A model generated the notes under the pieces. That model ran no database searches. It was not told where the DNA came from and was given only the letters and a program-made list of their open reading frames with translations. A stretch of 18,133 bases of DNA, from the NCBI GenBank assembly GCA_002495845.1, contig DAHF01000069.1:12031-30163 (forward strand), in the 5' to 3' direction. Each line of letters opens with the position of its first letter. Within the stretch, counting starts at the first letter, position 1. The DNA is from Sulfolobus sp. UBA167. GTDB lineage: Archaea; Thermoproteota; Thermoprotei_A; Sulfolobales; Sulfolobaceae. Below, piece by piece: positions 1 through 7,494 of the stretch. Position numbers and translations under genes: made by a program.

Positions 1-25
1 ACTAAGACTCTCATTTCAATTCACC

Positions 26-526
26 TTAAATGAAAGGATATATTGCAAGAAGTACAGGTTGCACATATAAATTAGTCCTATTTATTAAGCCTTTGCTTAA
101 ATGTCCTACAGCACCGAGCTTCTCTTTGCTGTTCTTAACTTTAAAGACTATGTCGGTGGCATCGCCTAGTTCCTTACCTCCTCTGACGAGTTGAGCTATG
201 CTATCTGGCAAGGTGAACGATGCAGAGGTGGAGAAGTTTTCTTTACCTTCTCTGTTGACTACATGAACTACTGCGAAAGCGAGCATTCTTCCGTTCTTCT
301 CACATACACCTCCCTCTATGCCTATTCCCATGTCAGCTTGGGCAGCTTTCATGGACCTCAGAGCCCTGTTCCTAGCTCCAGTAAAAGTTTCCTCGCATAA
401 AGGCTGTGCAGGAACTCCGCTTTCTACCTCTACGGATAGCACCTCAGGGTAAACTCCAGCTATCTTGAAGGCTTCCTTTACGGCGTCAATCTTTGCGCTG
501 TTTTTACTACCTACTGTAACCAACAT
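26..526 (-). CDS. DUF84 family inosine/xanthosine triphosphatase
   Basis: Predicted 166-aa cytosolic house-cleaning enzyme that hydrolyses non-canonical purine nucleotides (ITP/XTP) so that they are not built into RNA or DNA. The N-terminal phosphate-binding segment VGSKNSAK (residues 5-12) and the central MGIGIEGGV (about 66-74) match the YjjX/DUF84 family, and the length is normal for it. The start is set by the conserved N-terminus, which begins one residue after Met1 as in homologues. The gene diverges from the MqnD-like gene with 29 bp between start codons, so its core promoter must extend into that neighbour. The TATA candidate on this strand (about 550-559) is weak. Family assignment is firm; exact substrate preference is inferred. 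Confidence 0.9.
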   Translation of the reverse strand: MLVTVGSKNSAKIDAVKEAFKIAGVYPEVLSVEVESGVPAQPLCEETFTGARNRALRSMKAAQADMGIGIEGGVCEKNGRMLAFAVVHVVNREGKENFSTSASFTLPDSIAQLVRGGKELGDATDIVFKVKNSKEKLGAVGHLSKGLINRTNLYVQPVLLAIYPFI

Positions 527-533
527 TTTTTAT
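526..533 (+). promoter_or_regulatory. TATA-like element of the MqnD-like gene
   Basis: TTTTTTAT centred about 26 nt before the ATG at 556. This is the spacing expected for a leaderless transcript in Sulfolobales. It overlaps the first codon of the divergent DUF84 gene. Confidence 0.45.
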
Positions 534-555
534 CTGTGAGTTATGATTTGGCAAT

Positions 556-1422
556 ATGGTAACAATAAAAGTTGGTGCATTGGCTGACTCGGGAGATTTG
601 TACCCTTTTATACCTTTAATGGATGGTAAAGTAAAACCTGAAGGTTTTAACTTAGAGTTCGAAGTCATCCCAACAGTTCAGGATATAAACGAGCTTGTCT
701 TGAAAAGGGAAGTCGACGTTTCAGTGCCTTCTGCCGCGATGTATCCATACATACAAGACTACTTTTACATAATGGGAAACGCCGTAGCTTCGGCTATAGA
801 CGGAATTACTGGAATGCCAGTCTTGTCTACTTTAGACATTAAACAGGAAGAGTTACCCAACGCTAGGCTGATAGTCCATGGGCCTAATACCACTGCGTTC
901 ACCCTTTATAAAATGCTTGTCGGGAGGTATGGAAAGTTAGTGATAGTCCGTCGTGTTCTCGACGAGATGAAGGCTCTGGGGAAGGAGGGAGACGTTTTAG
1001 TTGCTGTTCATGAAATAAAAATGATGTATGCAATGAAGAAGTTGGGTATAAATGCCAAGCCTGTGACAAGCATGTGGGACATGTGGAAGAGCGTATCAAA
1101 CGGATCTCCAATGCCAATGGGTATGGTAGTGATAAACAAGGACTTAGGAAAGGAATTAGCGTTGAAATTCAAAGAGACTTATGAGAGAAGCAAGAAGTAC
1201 GCCGAGACTCATTTAGAGGAGATAATACCTAGGGACGTCAAAATAATGAGGGAATCACAGGGAGCTGATTTAGAGGAGGAGATAGTTAAGAAGACTATAT
1301 GGGCTGATATTCAAGAGTATAACGTCCCCATAGAACAAGTGAGGAGAGGTTTGGAAACCTTTTACAAGTTAGCTGAAGAGAGGTCGATTTTACCTAAAGT
1401 AAAAGAAATTGATATAATCTAA
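556..1422 (+). CDS. MqnD/MqnA-like protein (VitK2_biosynth family, periplasmic-binding-protein fold)
   Basis: 288-aa protein of the family that includes MqnD, 1,4-dihydroxy-6-naphthoate synthase of the futalosine menaquinone pathway. Recognisable parts are the N-terminal strand with a DSGDLYPF-like turn (11-18), a VHE triad at 151-153 matching the conserved Ile-His-Glu around the MqnD catalytic histidine, and a downstream WDMWK...PMPMG...INKDLG stretch typical of MqnD. There is no signal peptide, so it is cytosolic and not an ABC-transporter binding protein. Sulfolobales are known for benzothiophene quinones such as caldariellaquinone rather than menaquinone, and no other mqn gene lies nearby, so the substrate is open. 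The family assignment is strong; the naphthoate-synthase activity is not established. Confidence 0.8.
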   Translation: MVTIKVGALADSGDLYPFIPLMDGKVKPEGFNLEFEVIPTVQDINELVLKREVDVSVPSAAMYPYIQDYFYIMGNAVASAIDGITGMPVLSTLDIKQEELPNARLIVHGPNTTAFTLYKMLVGRYGKLVIVRRVLDEMKALGKEGDVLVAVHEIKMMYAMKKLGINAKPVTSMWDMWKSVSNGSPMPMGMVVINKDLGKELALKFKETYERSKKYAETHLEEIIPRDVKIMRESQGADLEEEIVKKTIWADIQEYNVPIEQVRRGLETFYKLAEERSILPKVKEIDII

Positions 1423-1876
1423 CTTTTTAGTTAATTCTTTAATATTGTGTAATTTAAGTTTTTGTAAGTTCGGGGTCGAGGGGAAGTCAAGCTCAGCGAG
1501 ATAATTTCTTTCCTCATTTATGAGGATTCTCGGCGGTATAAGTAAAAGAACTTGGTCAAAATATGCTCTTCCCTTGGATGAGTCGTAGCTCAATCATTTT
1601 TATGTAAAACCTATGCAAGACATTAAGATTTGTGTTATTTTCATTTAGAGAAAAAGAGGAAAAGAGATAGATCTCAACTAAAGTGGTGTATTAGGTCTAA
1701 TCCATGAATTTGTGAGAAACTAAGATAAGAATTCCCTTCCTTTACTAAATAGAGAGATTTTCATCATGTGTGTCAATGATATCTCGTAGTTCAGTTATAA
1801 AATGTTCGAAAGTCTCAAGAAAGCATTTCGTAAACAAATACCGGTTTTAGAATTCTCATAAGGCAAAATGTATCTC
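1423..1876. other. Gene-poor AT-rich intergenic stretch
   Basis: About 450 bp with no convincing gene. The left third contains a 67-codon minus-strand open frame starting with TTG at 1593 and running back into the 3' end of the MqnD-like gene. It resembles nothing I know and has no clear promoter. A perfect 6-bp stem (TCCTCA 1511-1516, TGAGGA 1521-1526) lies inside it. The remainder (1594-1876) is stop-rich in all frames I read. It probably holds the terminators of the two convergent flanking genes and perhaps decayed sequence. Confidence 0.5.
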
Positions 1877-2758
1877 TTAATGCTTGATTTGGCTCAATGT
1901 AGACTTTCTCTTACCCTTTGCCTTCAAGTTCCTAAGAGGAATGACTTTTATTTCTACTAATGCTATATTATCAATTGAATTTATGATTCTGTATGCTTTC
2001 TTCCTGATTCTGTATGCTTCCTTTAGCGTTGTATTGCTTGGTAATCCAATCACTACAGATATAGAATAGAAAGATCCTACTTTTCTGACCGACGTCGAAA
2101 GTGCATTTATTCCTACCTTTCTCATCTTTTCTATGACTGTATCACGTATTGGGGAATCCAGCGTAGCTCCTATCAATGACATTATCGCTTCCTTCAGTTC
2201 CCTTGCAGTGTCAAGGATAACGAAACCTACTATTACCAAGATCATGAGGAGCGTAACCAATGAGTTATCTAGGATTATTGCAAATCCACTAGCTATCTCA
2301 GTCAGCACATCAAACTTGCTGTGTGCTATGTCAGCTCTTACTAGGCCTATCCAGCTGTATTTCCTTTCTGCAATATATATACTGAAAGTCACTACGGCAG
2401 GGATCCAAGTCAATAAGGCGAACCATGAATTTATAGATGACTGATTTTCTCTTATGGCATCTATGATCAAGTTTAGGGAAAGGAATAGCACAACTATTGA
2501 TGCTAATAGTATACCAAGGCTTTCCAAGTTATATTTTCCCAGAGGAAACCTTTTGGACTTTCTATATATTATTCTAAGCACAATTGAATAAAAAAATGCT
2601 GAGAACGTATCTATGAAACCGTGGTATGAATCTGCTATAAGTATGAACGATCCATACCAGAAACCGAACAAATATTCAACCAAAGATAAAGGTAAAAGGA
2701 CTATCCCCGTGAACAAAAAAATTCGCGAGGCTGAATTCAAACCTTTTAATGAAATCAA
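1877..2758 (-). CDS. Cation diffusion facilitator (CDF) family divalent-metal transporter
   Basis: 293-aa integral membrane protein of the cation efflux family, which exports Zn2+ or similar divalent metals from the cytoplasm by metal/proton antiport. The transport-site residues are present: H46-x3-D50 in the second membrane segment (DSYHGFID) and H146-x3-D150 in the fifth (AHSKFD). About six hydrophobic segments span residues 13-185. A cytoplasmic C-terminal domain of about 100 aa follows, ending in a Lys/Arg-rich tail. The His/Asp quartet resembles zinc transporters, but metal choice is inferred. The start is a TTG at 2758, chosen because a strong Shine-Dalgarno site lies just upstream. The gene stands alone, convergent with the MqnD-like gene. 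Confidence 0.88.
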   Translation of the reverse strand: MISLKGLNSASRIFLFTGIVLLPLSLVEYLFGFWYGSFILIADSYHGFIDTFSAFFYSIVLRIIYRKSKRFPLGKYNLESLGILLASIVVLFLSLNLIIDAIRENQSSINSWFALLTWIPAVVTFSIYIAERKYSWIGLVRADIAHSKFDVLTEIASGFAIILDNSLVTLLMILVIVGFVILDTARELKEAIMSLIGATLDSPIRDTVIEKMRKVGINALSTSVRKVGSFYSISVVIGLPSNTTLKEAYRIRKKAYRIINSIDNIALVEIKVIPLRNLKAKGKRKSTLSQIKH

Positions 2759-2763
2759 GGTAC

Positions 2764-2771
2764 ATCACCTC
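2764..2771 (-). promoter_or_regulatory. Strong Shine-Dalgarno site selecting a TTG start
   Basis: On the minus strand this reads GAGGTGAT, a full complement of the archaeal 16S 3' end, 5 nt before the TTG at 2758. It is the clearest ribosome binding site in the window and supports the non-ATG start of the CDF gene. A TATA-like AT-rich block (about 2792-2805) lies upstream. Confidence 0.7.
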
Positions 2772-2874
2772 ACTCGACACCTCTAATGTCATTATAATAT
2801 ATTGAAGTATACATAAAAGACTTGCTCTTCTTTTAAGTATTTAGTGAAAAATGATGAAAAATAAGGATGAGAAT

Positions 2875-4146
2875 TTAACCTTTTGTTATCATGACGTCCT
2901 TTATTAAGGCAAAAGGAGATATAGTTGGTACTTCTATCTCCCACCACATCTGCTTATATACATCTTTCGAAAGACTCTCAATTCGTTTAATAATACAGGG
3001 TAGCTTATCCGAGATCCTCGCTCTCCTTATTCTTCCTACTGGTTTGCCATCCTTGAACGCTATAATTGCATCCCTTCCTACAGTTGAGAATTGCCCTTCA
3101 TAGTAATTCTGCAGTCTGGTGTACCAATTATTATTGAAAAAGATCAAATTTCCATCAAACAACGACTCCTCTTTCACATCACCTTTTTCTATCTCAAGAG
3201 CCCAAGGTCTTGGTTCTACCCACCCAGCATTTCCAGTTGATTTAGCATTGTATTTTTTCCCTAAAGAATTGTTAAAAAGGAACGTCTTAAGTGTGCCGTT
3301 TTCAATGATAGGTTTGTTAAAAGTTAAGGTACCTTCATCATCAAAATTGAAGCTTCCCACCATGTTGTTCTTAGGTATATCACGTAAAGTAAACTTGCTT
3401 GACGCCACATTATCACCTGGTTTAGACTTGGCTAGAAATGACATTGAAGACATAAGGTTGTAAGCAGAAGACATGTAACCTATTATTTCTACCAAATTAG
3501 CTAAGACTGAAGGTGATAATACCACATCATGTCTACCTTCATCAAGGGTAGCCTCACCGTCTATAGACGCATATTCCGCTGACTTCTTCACTGTTGATGA
3601 TAAACTGGAATCGCTGTAGTCAGATGAAACTGTAGACCAATGCCCAGACCTTCCCTTATCAATGCTCCTGAAATATGATACAAAATAATTTCTAGTTTCC
3701 TCACCGTCAAAGCCAGAAGACGTGACCAACTTTCTTGTGGTCTCCACTAGGTTAAGGGTTCCAAAGAGAGGATGCTCTGCAGAATCTAATATAATTTTGA
3801 CCATTGGGGACGGATCATTGATAGCCATGCTTATTCTCTCATCCGTGTTGCTTACTCTAACCATTTTATCGCTCTCACTTATTGTCGGAACAAGTTCAGT
3901 TGGTTCCAACAACCCAAGTTTTTCATTGAGTGATGGTAAGCTTTTCTCCATTTCTTCTATGGAAGAAAACGTGGAAGTTAGGAACTTATTTCTTCTAGTC
4001 AAGAGAATGGACACGTTTGATACGTTCCAGTTTTGAACTGTTGTGACCTTAGAGTCTGCGAACTTTACCATCGTGGATTTGGTCTGGGTTATAGAGAGAC
4101 TATAAGAATCACACGTCTGATTCAAGCGCTCAAGTATCTTTTCCAT
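2875..4146 (-). CDS. tldE: TldE/PmbA, non-catalytic partner of the TldD metallopeptidase
   Basis: 423-aa member of the TldD/PmbA family. It lacks the HExxxH zinc motif carried by TldD, which identifies it as the TldE (PmbA) subunit. In bacteria TldD and TldE form a heterodimer whose cleft threads and cleaves unstructured or modified peptides; the archaeal substrate is unknown. Supporting features are the N-terminal segment beginning MEKILERLNQ, the family-typical DPSPMVKIILDSAEH-like middle, and a C-terminal half with GWVEPRPWALEIEKGD and TISPFALIKDVMIT. The ATG immediately abuts the tldD stop codon (CAT at 4144-4146, CTA at 4147-4149 on the plus strand), so the two are co-transcribed and probably translationally coupled. 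Confidence 0.88.
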   Translation of the reverse strand: MEKILERLNQTCDSYSLSITQTKSTMVKFADSKVTTVQNWNVSNVSILLTRRNKFLTSTFSSIEEMEKSLPSLNEKLGLLEPTELVPTISESDKMVRVSNTDERISMAINDPSPMVKIILDSAEHPLFGTLNLVETTRKLVTSSGFDGEETRNYFVSYFRSIDKGRSGHWSTVSSDYSDSSLSSTVKKSAEYASIDGEATLDEGRHDVVLSPSVLANLVEIIGYMSSAYNLMSSMSFLAKSKPGDNVASSKFTLRDIPKNNMVGSFNFDDEGTLTFNKPIIENGTLKTFLFNNSLGKKYNAKSTGNAGWVEPRPWALEIEKGDVKEESLFDGNLIFFNNNWYTRLQNYYEGQFSTVGRDAIIAFKDGKPVGRIRRARISDKLPCIIKRIESLSKDVYKQMWWEIEVPTISPFALIKDVMITKG

Positions 4147-5589
4147 CTAATCACCCAACTTCTTCACTTTTATTCCTTTTAATTTCAGATCAGGTCCGCC
4201 CATCCAAACCGGGACTCCTTGAGAAGGTTCTCCTTTGCCACACATCCCAGCGTAAAAGGATAAGGTGTTATCAACAGCTACTATCGAATTATATATTTTA
4301 TTAGTATTAGACTCGATTACTGGGAAAAGAATTGGAGATCCGAGTTCTCCCTTCTTTATCTCATAAGCTTCCAATCCAACGTATCTTTGACTCCACCTCA
4401 AGTCGTCTATATTCCATTCCATGAAGGACTTCATGAATATTCCATCGTCTATGTCCTCTATCATCTCTTCGAACTTGATCGACGAAGGAAGGAAGAACGT
4501 GTTAGACATTCTGATCAATGGTTCTCCTGTGAAATCTGATGCCCTAACTGAACCGTTGCTTCTCACGTTAAATTTAGCAGACGTGATCCTGCTCTGCAAA
4601 AGTTCGTCTATCATTCCATTCTTGATGAGGAACTTCCTCCTGGCTGTTATTCCTTCATCGTCAGAAAGAAAGAAGCCCATGCTATAAGGTAGCGTGGGAT
4701 CATCAACTACATTGACAACTTCACTTCCGAAGGACCTATCAGAACTTAAGTCTCTCCCGGTTAGATAGCTCATTCCAGCCTGTGCTCCTTCTCTGCCTAA
4801 GATGCGATCTGCCTCGAAAGGATGCCCAGCTGACTCGTGGGCAATTATTCCTGCTATCTGTCCACTTAATACTATGTCCTGAGTTGACGTTGAGGGAGAT
4901 ATACCCTTGCTCAAAATTTCATCAAATGATTTTACCTTCCCAGATAAATATTCAGATAAATTCCACGAGTTTACTACCTCGTATCCGCCAGACGAACCCA
5001 ATTCGTCTGCGAAAGAGTTTATGCTTCTGTCTCCGTTTTTCATTACAATTGAATAAATGTTCCATACTCTGGGCACTTTTCCGTGGACCTTTGAACCATC
5101 AGAAGTGACTATATCTTTAACTTCCATAGATTCAATGTAATCTATTTCAAATGAAACGATCTTACTCGAAATCTTTATGTCGGTTATCTCTTTAGTTACT
5201 CCTTTCATATACCTTATCTTTTCCTCTAGGGAAATCATATCTAAGGGGATTTTCTGAGCAACTTCGTAGTTTCCCTTGTACAGATTTTCGTTCTTCTCAA
5301 TCGACGGTGTCCATGGTTTTGCATCGATTGGATGAAAATAGTTTAAACTCTCTTTCAGTTTCTGCTCATCTGGAGAGGAGAAGAAATATAGCATGTTGTC
5401 TTTAGCTACTCTGACAGAAAACCCTGAGGACAAACTGAAGTTTACATTGGTTGTGACCCCGTTCAGGACGCTGAAGTTTTGAACGTCTAGGGAATGATAT
5501 CGTGACTCTATGTAATCGAATCCTCTCTTCTCAGCGTAATGAAGAATCCTCTCTACATCATCGCTTCTATTCGACATATGAGACATCAT
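4147..5589 (-). CDS. tldD: TldD zinc metallopeptidase
   Basis: 480-aa catalytic subunit of the TldD/TldE peptidase (family M103). The zinc site is complete: HESAGH at 251-256 gives two histidines and the general-base glutamate, and the C-terminal CGKGEPSQGVPVWMGGPD motif supplies the cysteine ligand at about residue 450. Length matches bacterial and archaeal TldD. Four possible starts cluster at the N-terminus (Met1, Met2, Met5 and downstream); Met5 would also fit the family. It is the first gene of a two-gene operon with tldE. Upstream, an ACTTAAAA block at 5634-5641 reads TTTTAAGT on this strand and probably acts as its TATA box, shared with the small divergent membrane-protein gene. Cytosolic. 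Confidence 0.93.
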   Translation of the reverse strand: MMSHMSNRSDDVERILHYAEKRGFDYIESRYHSLDVQNFSVLNGVTTNVNFSLSSGFSVRVAKDNMLYFFSSPDEQKLKESLNYFHPIDAKPWTPSIEKNENLYKGNYEVAQKIPLDMISLEEKIRYMKGVTKEITDIKISSKIVSFEIDYIESMEVKDIVTSDGSKVHGKVPRVWNIYSIVMKNGDRSINSFADELGSSGGYEVVNSWNLSEYLSGKVKSFDEILSKGISPSTSTQDIVLSGQIAGIIAHESAGHPFEADRILGREGAQAGMSYLTGRDLSSDRSFGSEVVNVVDDPTLPYSMGFFLSDDEGITARRKFLIKNGMIDELLQSRITSAKFNVRSNGSVRASDFTGEPLIRMSNTFFLPSSIKFEEMIEDIDDGIFMKSFMEWNIDDLRWSQRYVGLEAYEIKKGELGSPILFPVIESNTNKIYNSIVAVDNTLSFYAGMCGKGEPSQGVPVWMGGPDLKLKGIKVKKLGD

Positions 5590-5633
5590 TGTAACTCTGT
5601 TACTAATAATCTTTGGTAAAGCAAGCAGGAAAA

Positions 5634-5641
5634 ACTTAAAA
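5634..5641. promoter_or_regulatory. Candidate TATA element between tldD and the 49-aa membrane-protein gene
   Basis: ACTTAAAA, reading TTTTAAGT on the minus strand, lies 35 nt before the plus-strand ATG at 5672 and 48 nt before the minus-strand ATG at 5589. It is the only TATA-like block in this 82-bp divergent gap. Confidence 0.4.
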
Positions 5642-5671
5642 TCAAAGATGTTAGATTAAATATTGGTAATT

Positions 5672-5821
5672 ATGAGCAAGGAACAAAAGACACAGGAGAT
5701 AAACAGTATAATGGATTTAATAAAAGCTCTGTTTAAAGATGATAACTGGTATTTAGGAGGATTTATAGTAACTTTGATTCTGTTTATACTTTTTGATGTG
5801 GTGGCATTTACGCCACATTAA
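5672..5821 (+). CDS. Small single-span membrane protein (49 aa), unrecognised
   Basis: The ATG at 5672 opens a 49-codon frame ending with TAA at 5819-5821. The first 28 residues are hydrophilic and predicted helical (MSKEQKTQEI...KDDNW). Residues 29-46 form one strongly hydrophobic segment (LGGFIVTLILFILFDVVAF), followed by a short TPH tail. The charge pattern suggests a C-terminally anchored protein facing the cytoplasm. It does not carry the conserved motif of archaeal Sec-beta and I cannot assign a function. A TATA-like block sits 35 nt upstream and the gene diverges from tldD. The clean codon pattern and promoter spacing support expression, but the short length keeps confidence moderate. 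Confidence 0.6.
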   Translation: MSKEQKTQEINSIMDLIKALFKDDNWYLGGFIVTLILFILFDVVAFTPH

Positions 5822-5849
5822 AATAAAATAAATGTGTATCTAATGGAAA

Positions 5850-5859
5850 GATATATAAG
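5850..5859 (+). promoter_or_regulatory. TATA box of the ribbon-helix-helix gene
   Basis: GATATATAAG centred 36 nt before the ATG at 5891. It lies downstream of the alternative in-frame ATG at 5834, so transcripts from this promoter can only use 5891, giving a leader of roughly 10 nt. Confidence 0.6.
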
Positions 5860-5890
5860 TTTAGTTAAGAATGTTTTTTTTGGGACTCGT

Positions 5891-6484
5891 ATGCCGAGAA
5901 TTAACATTGCAGCAGATGCTAATTTGATTGAGGAGCTTGAGCAGGAAGCTAAGAAGAGAGGATATACTATATATGCTCTAACTAACATAGCGATAAAGTC
6001 CCTTCTTAAGCTTCTTAAGGAAGGAGAGGACGCTTCGGTCCTTGAAAATATAGTTGAATATCATAGGCTGTCCAGTTCTTTGGATCTAGTTCCCGTTACC
6101 TTTTGGTATCTGGAGAATATAACCAAACTAGCGTATGAGAAGGATCCAAACGAATATGAGAAAATATGTGAGGGAGTTGGGGAACAGATAGGGAGTTATC
6201 TGAAATCTAAGGCTAACGATATTAACGATCTTATGGAAATCTATAACACGATAAAGCCCTTGATGCCTATTAGGGACGTCCAAATAAAGGACTCAAATGG
6301 TCTAATTGAATTCAGGATTTACGGAACAGGCTTCAGTGCAGTTTCAACCCTTTGTGCGTCTAGAATATTTAGCAAAATGGGAGAGAGCTTTGGGTTGGAG
6401 ATAAAGAAAGTGGACGCCTTAGCAGGAGGCGTAGTAACTTTAGTTGGAAAATTTTCAGGACCATCCAATAAGCTGGTTACATGA
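5891..6484 (+). CDS. Ribbon-helix-helix-like N-terminus fused to an unrecognised domain
   Basis: 197-aa protein. Residues 1-42 (PRINIAAD...LIEELEQEAKKRGYT...TNIAIKSLLKLL) look like a MetJ/Arc ribbon-helix-helix unit: a short beta strand and two helices. This suggests a dimeric DNA-binding regulator or antitoxin-like fold. Residues 43-197 are mixed alpha/beta with two cysteines (one in the middle, one in STLCAS) and a glycine-rich end (LAGGVVTLVGKFSG). I do not recognise this domain; it could bind a ligand. The start at 5891 is preferred over an in-frame ATG at 5834 because the TATA box lies between them and the RHH strand begins right at 5891. Its last 30 nt overlap the 3' end of nep1 on the other strand. 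Confidence 0.65.
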   Translation: MPRINIAADANLIEELEQEAKKRGYTIYALTNIAIKSLLKLLKEGEDASVLENIVEYHRLSSSLDLVPVTFWYLENITKLAYEKDPNEYEKICEGVGEQIGSYLKSKANDINDLMEIYNTIKPLMPIRDVQIKDSNGLIEFRIYGTGFSAVSTLCASRIFSKMGESFGLEIKKVDALAGGVVTLVGKFSGPSNKLVT

Positions 6485-7111
6485 ACCCATTACTCTACAG
6501 ATCACGCCTTGAGTTTCTAGAACGTGATCGCTAATCGAAATCTTCTCGCTTGCTTTCTTGTAAATATGCTCACTGAAGTCTCCATGGGGGAATCCTCCCA
6601 GACCTATGATCCACTCTTCCCCTAAATTGCAAAGATAATCAGGAGTTTTTCTCTCTCCGTTCTCCGTAAGAAGAACCATCTTATATTTTGATAGCAGGTC
6701 ATCAAGCGTGCATTTCGTGATTTCAATTAATGGATTATCGGATTCTGGAGGAACCTTTCCGTATTCAAACAACTGTTCCATGAGACCTATGAACCTTTCA
6801 TAGTTCTTCGGAGGTCTAACGTCAGAGTTCACTTTTATCAGCAAGGAATTTATGGTATGAATGTACAAGTTTACTTTTATGACAGGGTCTGTAAGAAGAA
6901 GAGTCATAGCCAAGTGTATTATGTCAGGTCTTCCTCTCTTTTCTTTTTCCTTTAAGTCCTTCATAGCATGATAATGGATGGAAACGTCGAGGATAGTATT
7001 TTTAGGATCCTTTTTCCTTCTCCTAGCGTTATTTCTCACTGAGGGATGATCTAAGATCTCATCAGGGACGGTTTCAAGAGCTGATTCTAGCAAAATCACG
7101 TTAAGGAGCAT
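6455..7111 (-). CDS. nep1: Nep1/Emg1 16S rRNA pseudouridine N1-methyltransferase
   Basis: 218-aa SPOUT-class methyltransferase that methylates N1 of a pseudouridine in the small-subunit rRNA helix 35 loop and helps assemble the 30S subunit. The signature stretches are the N-terminal NVILLESALETVPDEI, GRPDIIH at 60-66, and the C-terminal SAM-binding trefoil knot region with LGGFPHGDF (171-179). The start at 7111 is chosen over an in-frame ATG at 7135. Nep1 homologues begin just before the NVILLES strand, and a T-rich TATA-like element (about 7133-7142) lies 26-30 nt ahead of 7111. The gene diverges from rnp4 and ends within the ribbon-helix-helix gene (30-nt tail overlap). Confidence 0.92.
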   Translation of the reverse strand: MLLNVILLESALETVPDEILDHPSVRNNARRRKKDPKNTILDVSIHYHAMKDLKEKEKRGRPDIIHLAMTLLLTDPVIKVNLYIHTINSLLIKVNSDVRPPKNYERFIGLMEQLFEYGKVPPESDNPLIEITKCTLDDLLSKYKMVLLTENGERKTPDYLCNLGEEWIIGLGGFPHGDFSEHIYKKASEKISISDHVLETQGVICRVMGSCNQLIGWS

Positions 7112-7149
7112 GAAAGCCTTAATCCCCAATAACATAAAAAAGGTTGTTT

Positions 7150-7494
7150 ATGTCAGTGAAAGCAAAGTTTCGTGTATACGAGCTTTTGGAGATGGCCATC
7201 CAAGAAGTGAGAAAAGGAAATGTGGAATTAGGCAGAAAATATGTCATGCTTGCAGTGGAGTATTCCAGGAAGAATTCACTGAAGATCCCGGTAGAGTATA
7301 AGAGGAAGTTTTGTAGGAGATGCTTTACCCCTCTCGTGTTAGGGATAACCGAGAGCAGAAGAGTGAACTCAAAGATCTTAATAAGGCGGTGTAATAGATG
7401 TAATTGGATTAGAAGGTATGACCTCAGAGGAACTGATAAAAAAGGTAAGGGCTTCACATCCAGTGATAAGAATAGGGAAAAACGGACTAAATGA
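7150..7494 (+). CDS. rnp4: RNase P protein component 4 (Rpr2/Rpp21)
   Basis: 114-aa zinc-ribbon subunit of archaeal RNase P, which removes 5' leaders from pre-tRNAs; it pairs with Rpp29 on the catalytic RNA. Two N-terminal helices (residues 5-45) are followed by a zinc ribbon with C55-x2-C58 and C81-x2-C84 and an adjacent basic strand (IRRCNRCNWIRRYD). A basic tail of about 22 aa ends the protein. The ATG at 7150 is preferred over a TTG two codons upstream. The tail-encoding DNA overlaps the start of the following CRM gene by 77 nt. Divergent from nep1 with 38 bp between the chosen starts. Confidence 0.9.
   Translation: MSVKAKFRVYELLEMAIQEVRKGNVELGRKYVMLAVEYSRKNSLKIPVEYKRKFCRRCFTPLVLGITESRRVNSKILIRRCNRCNWIRRYDLRGTDKKGKGFTSSDKNREKRTK

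Noticed and set aside
1..33. Possible C-terminus of a plus-strand gene ending with TGA at 31-33
   Set aside because: Only ten codons are visible and they show no recognisable motif.
1390..1593. 67-codon minus-strand open frame with TTG start
   Set aside because: No recognisable similarity, no well-placed promoter or ribosome binding site, and it runs into the 3' end of the MqnD-like gene; treated as intergenic.
1690..1860. Possible decayed gene or CRISPR-like sequence in the AT-rich gap
   Set aside because: No repeated unit is present and all frames carry several stop codons; nothing is distinguishable from random AT-rich DNA.
2820..2874. Possible C/D box sRNA (ATGATGA-like box)
   Set aside because: A C-box-like string occurs but no D box (CTGA) at suitable spacing on the same strand.
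5834..5890. Upstream in-frame start of the ribbon-helix-helix gene
   Set aside because: The TATA box at 5850-5859 lies downstream of it, and the added 19 residues precede the natural RHH beta strand.
7112..7135. Upstream in-frame ATG of nep1
   Set aside because: Nep1 proteins begin near residue 9 of this longer form, and the TATA-like element would overlap this start.
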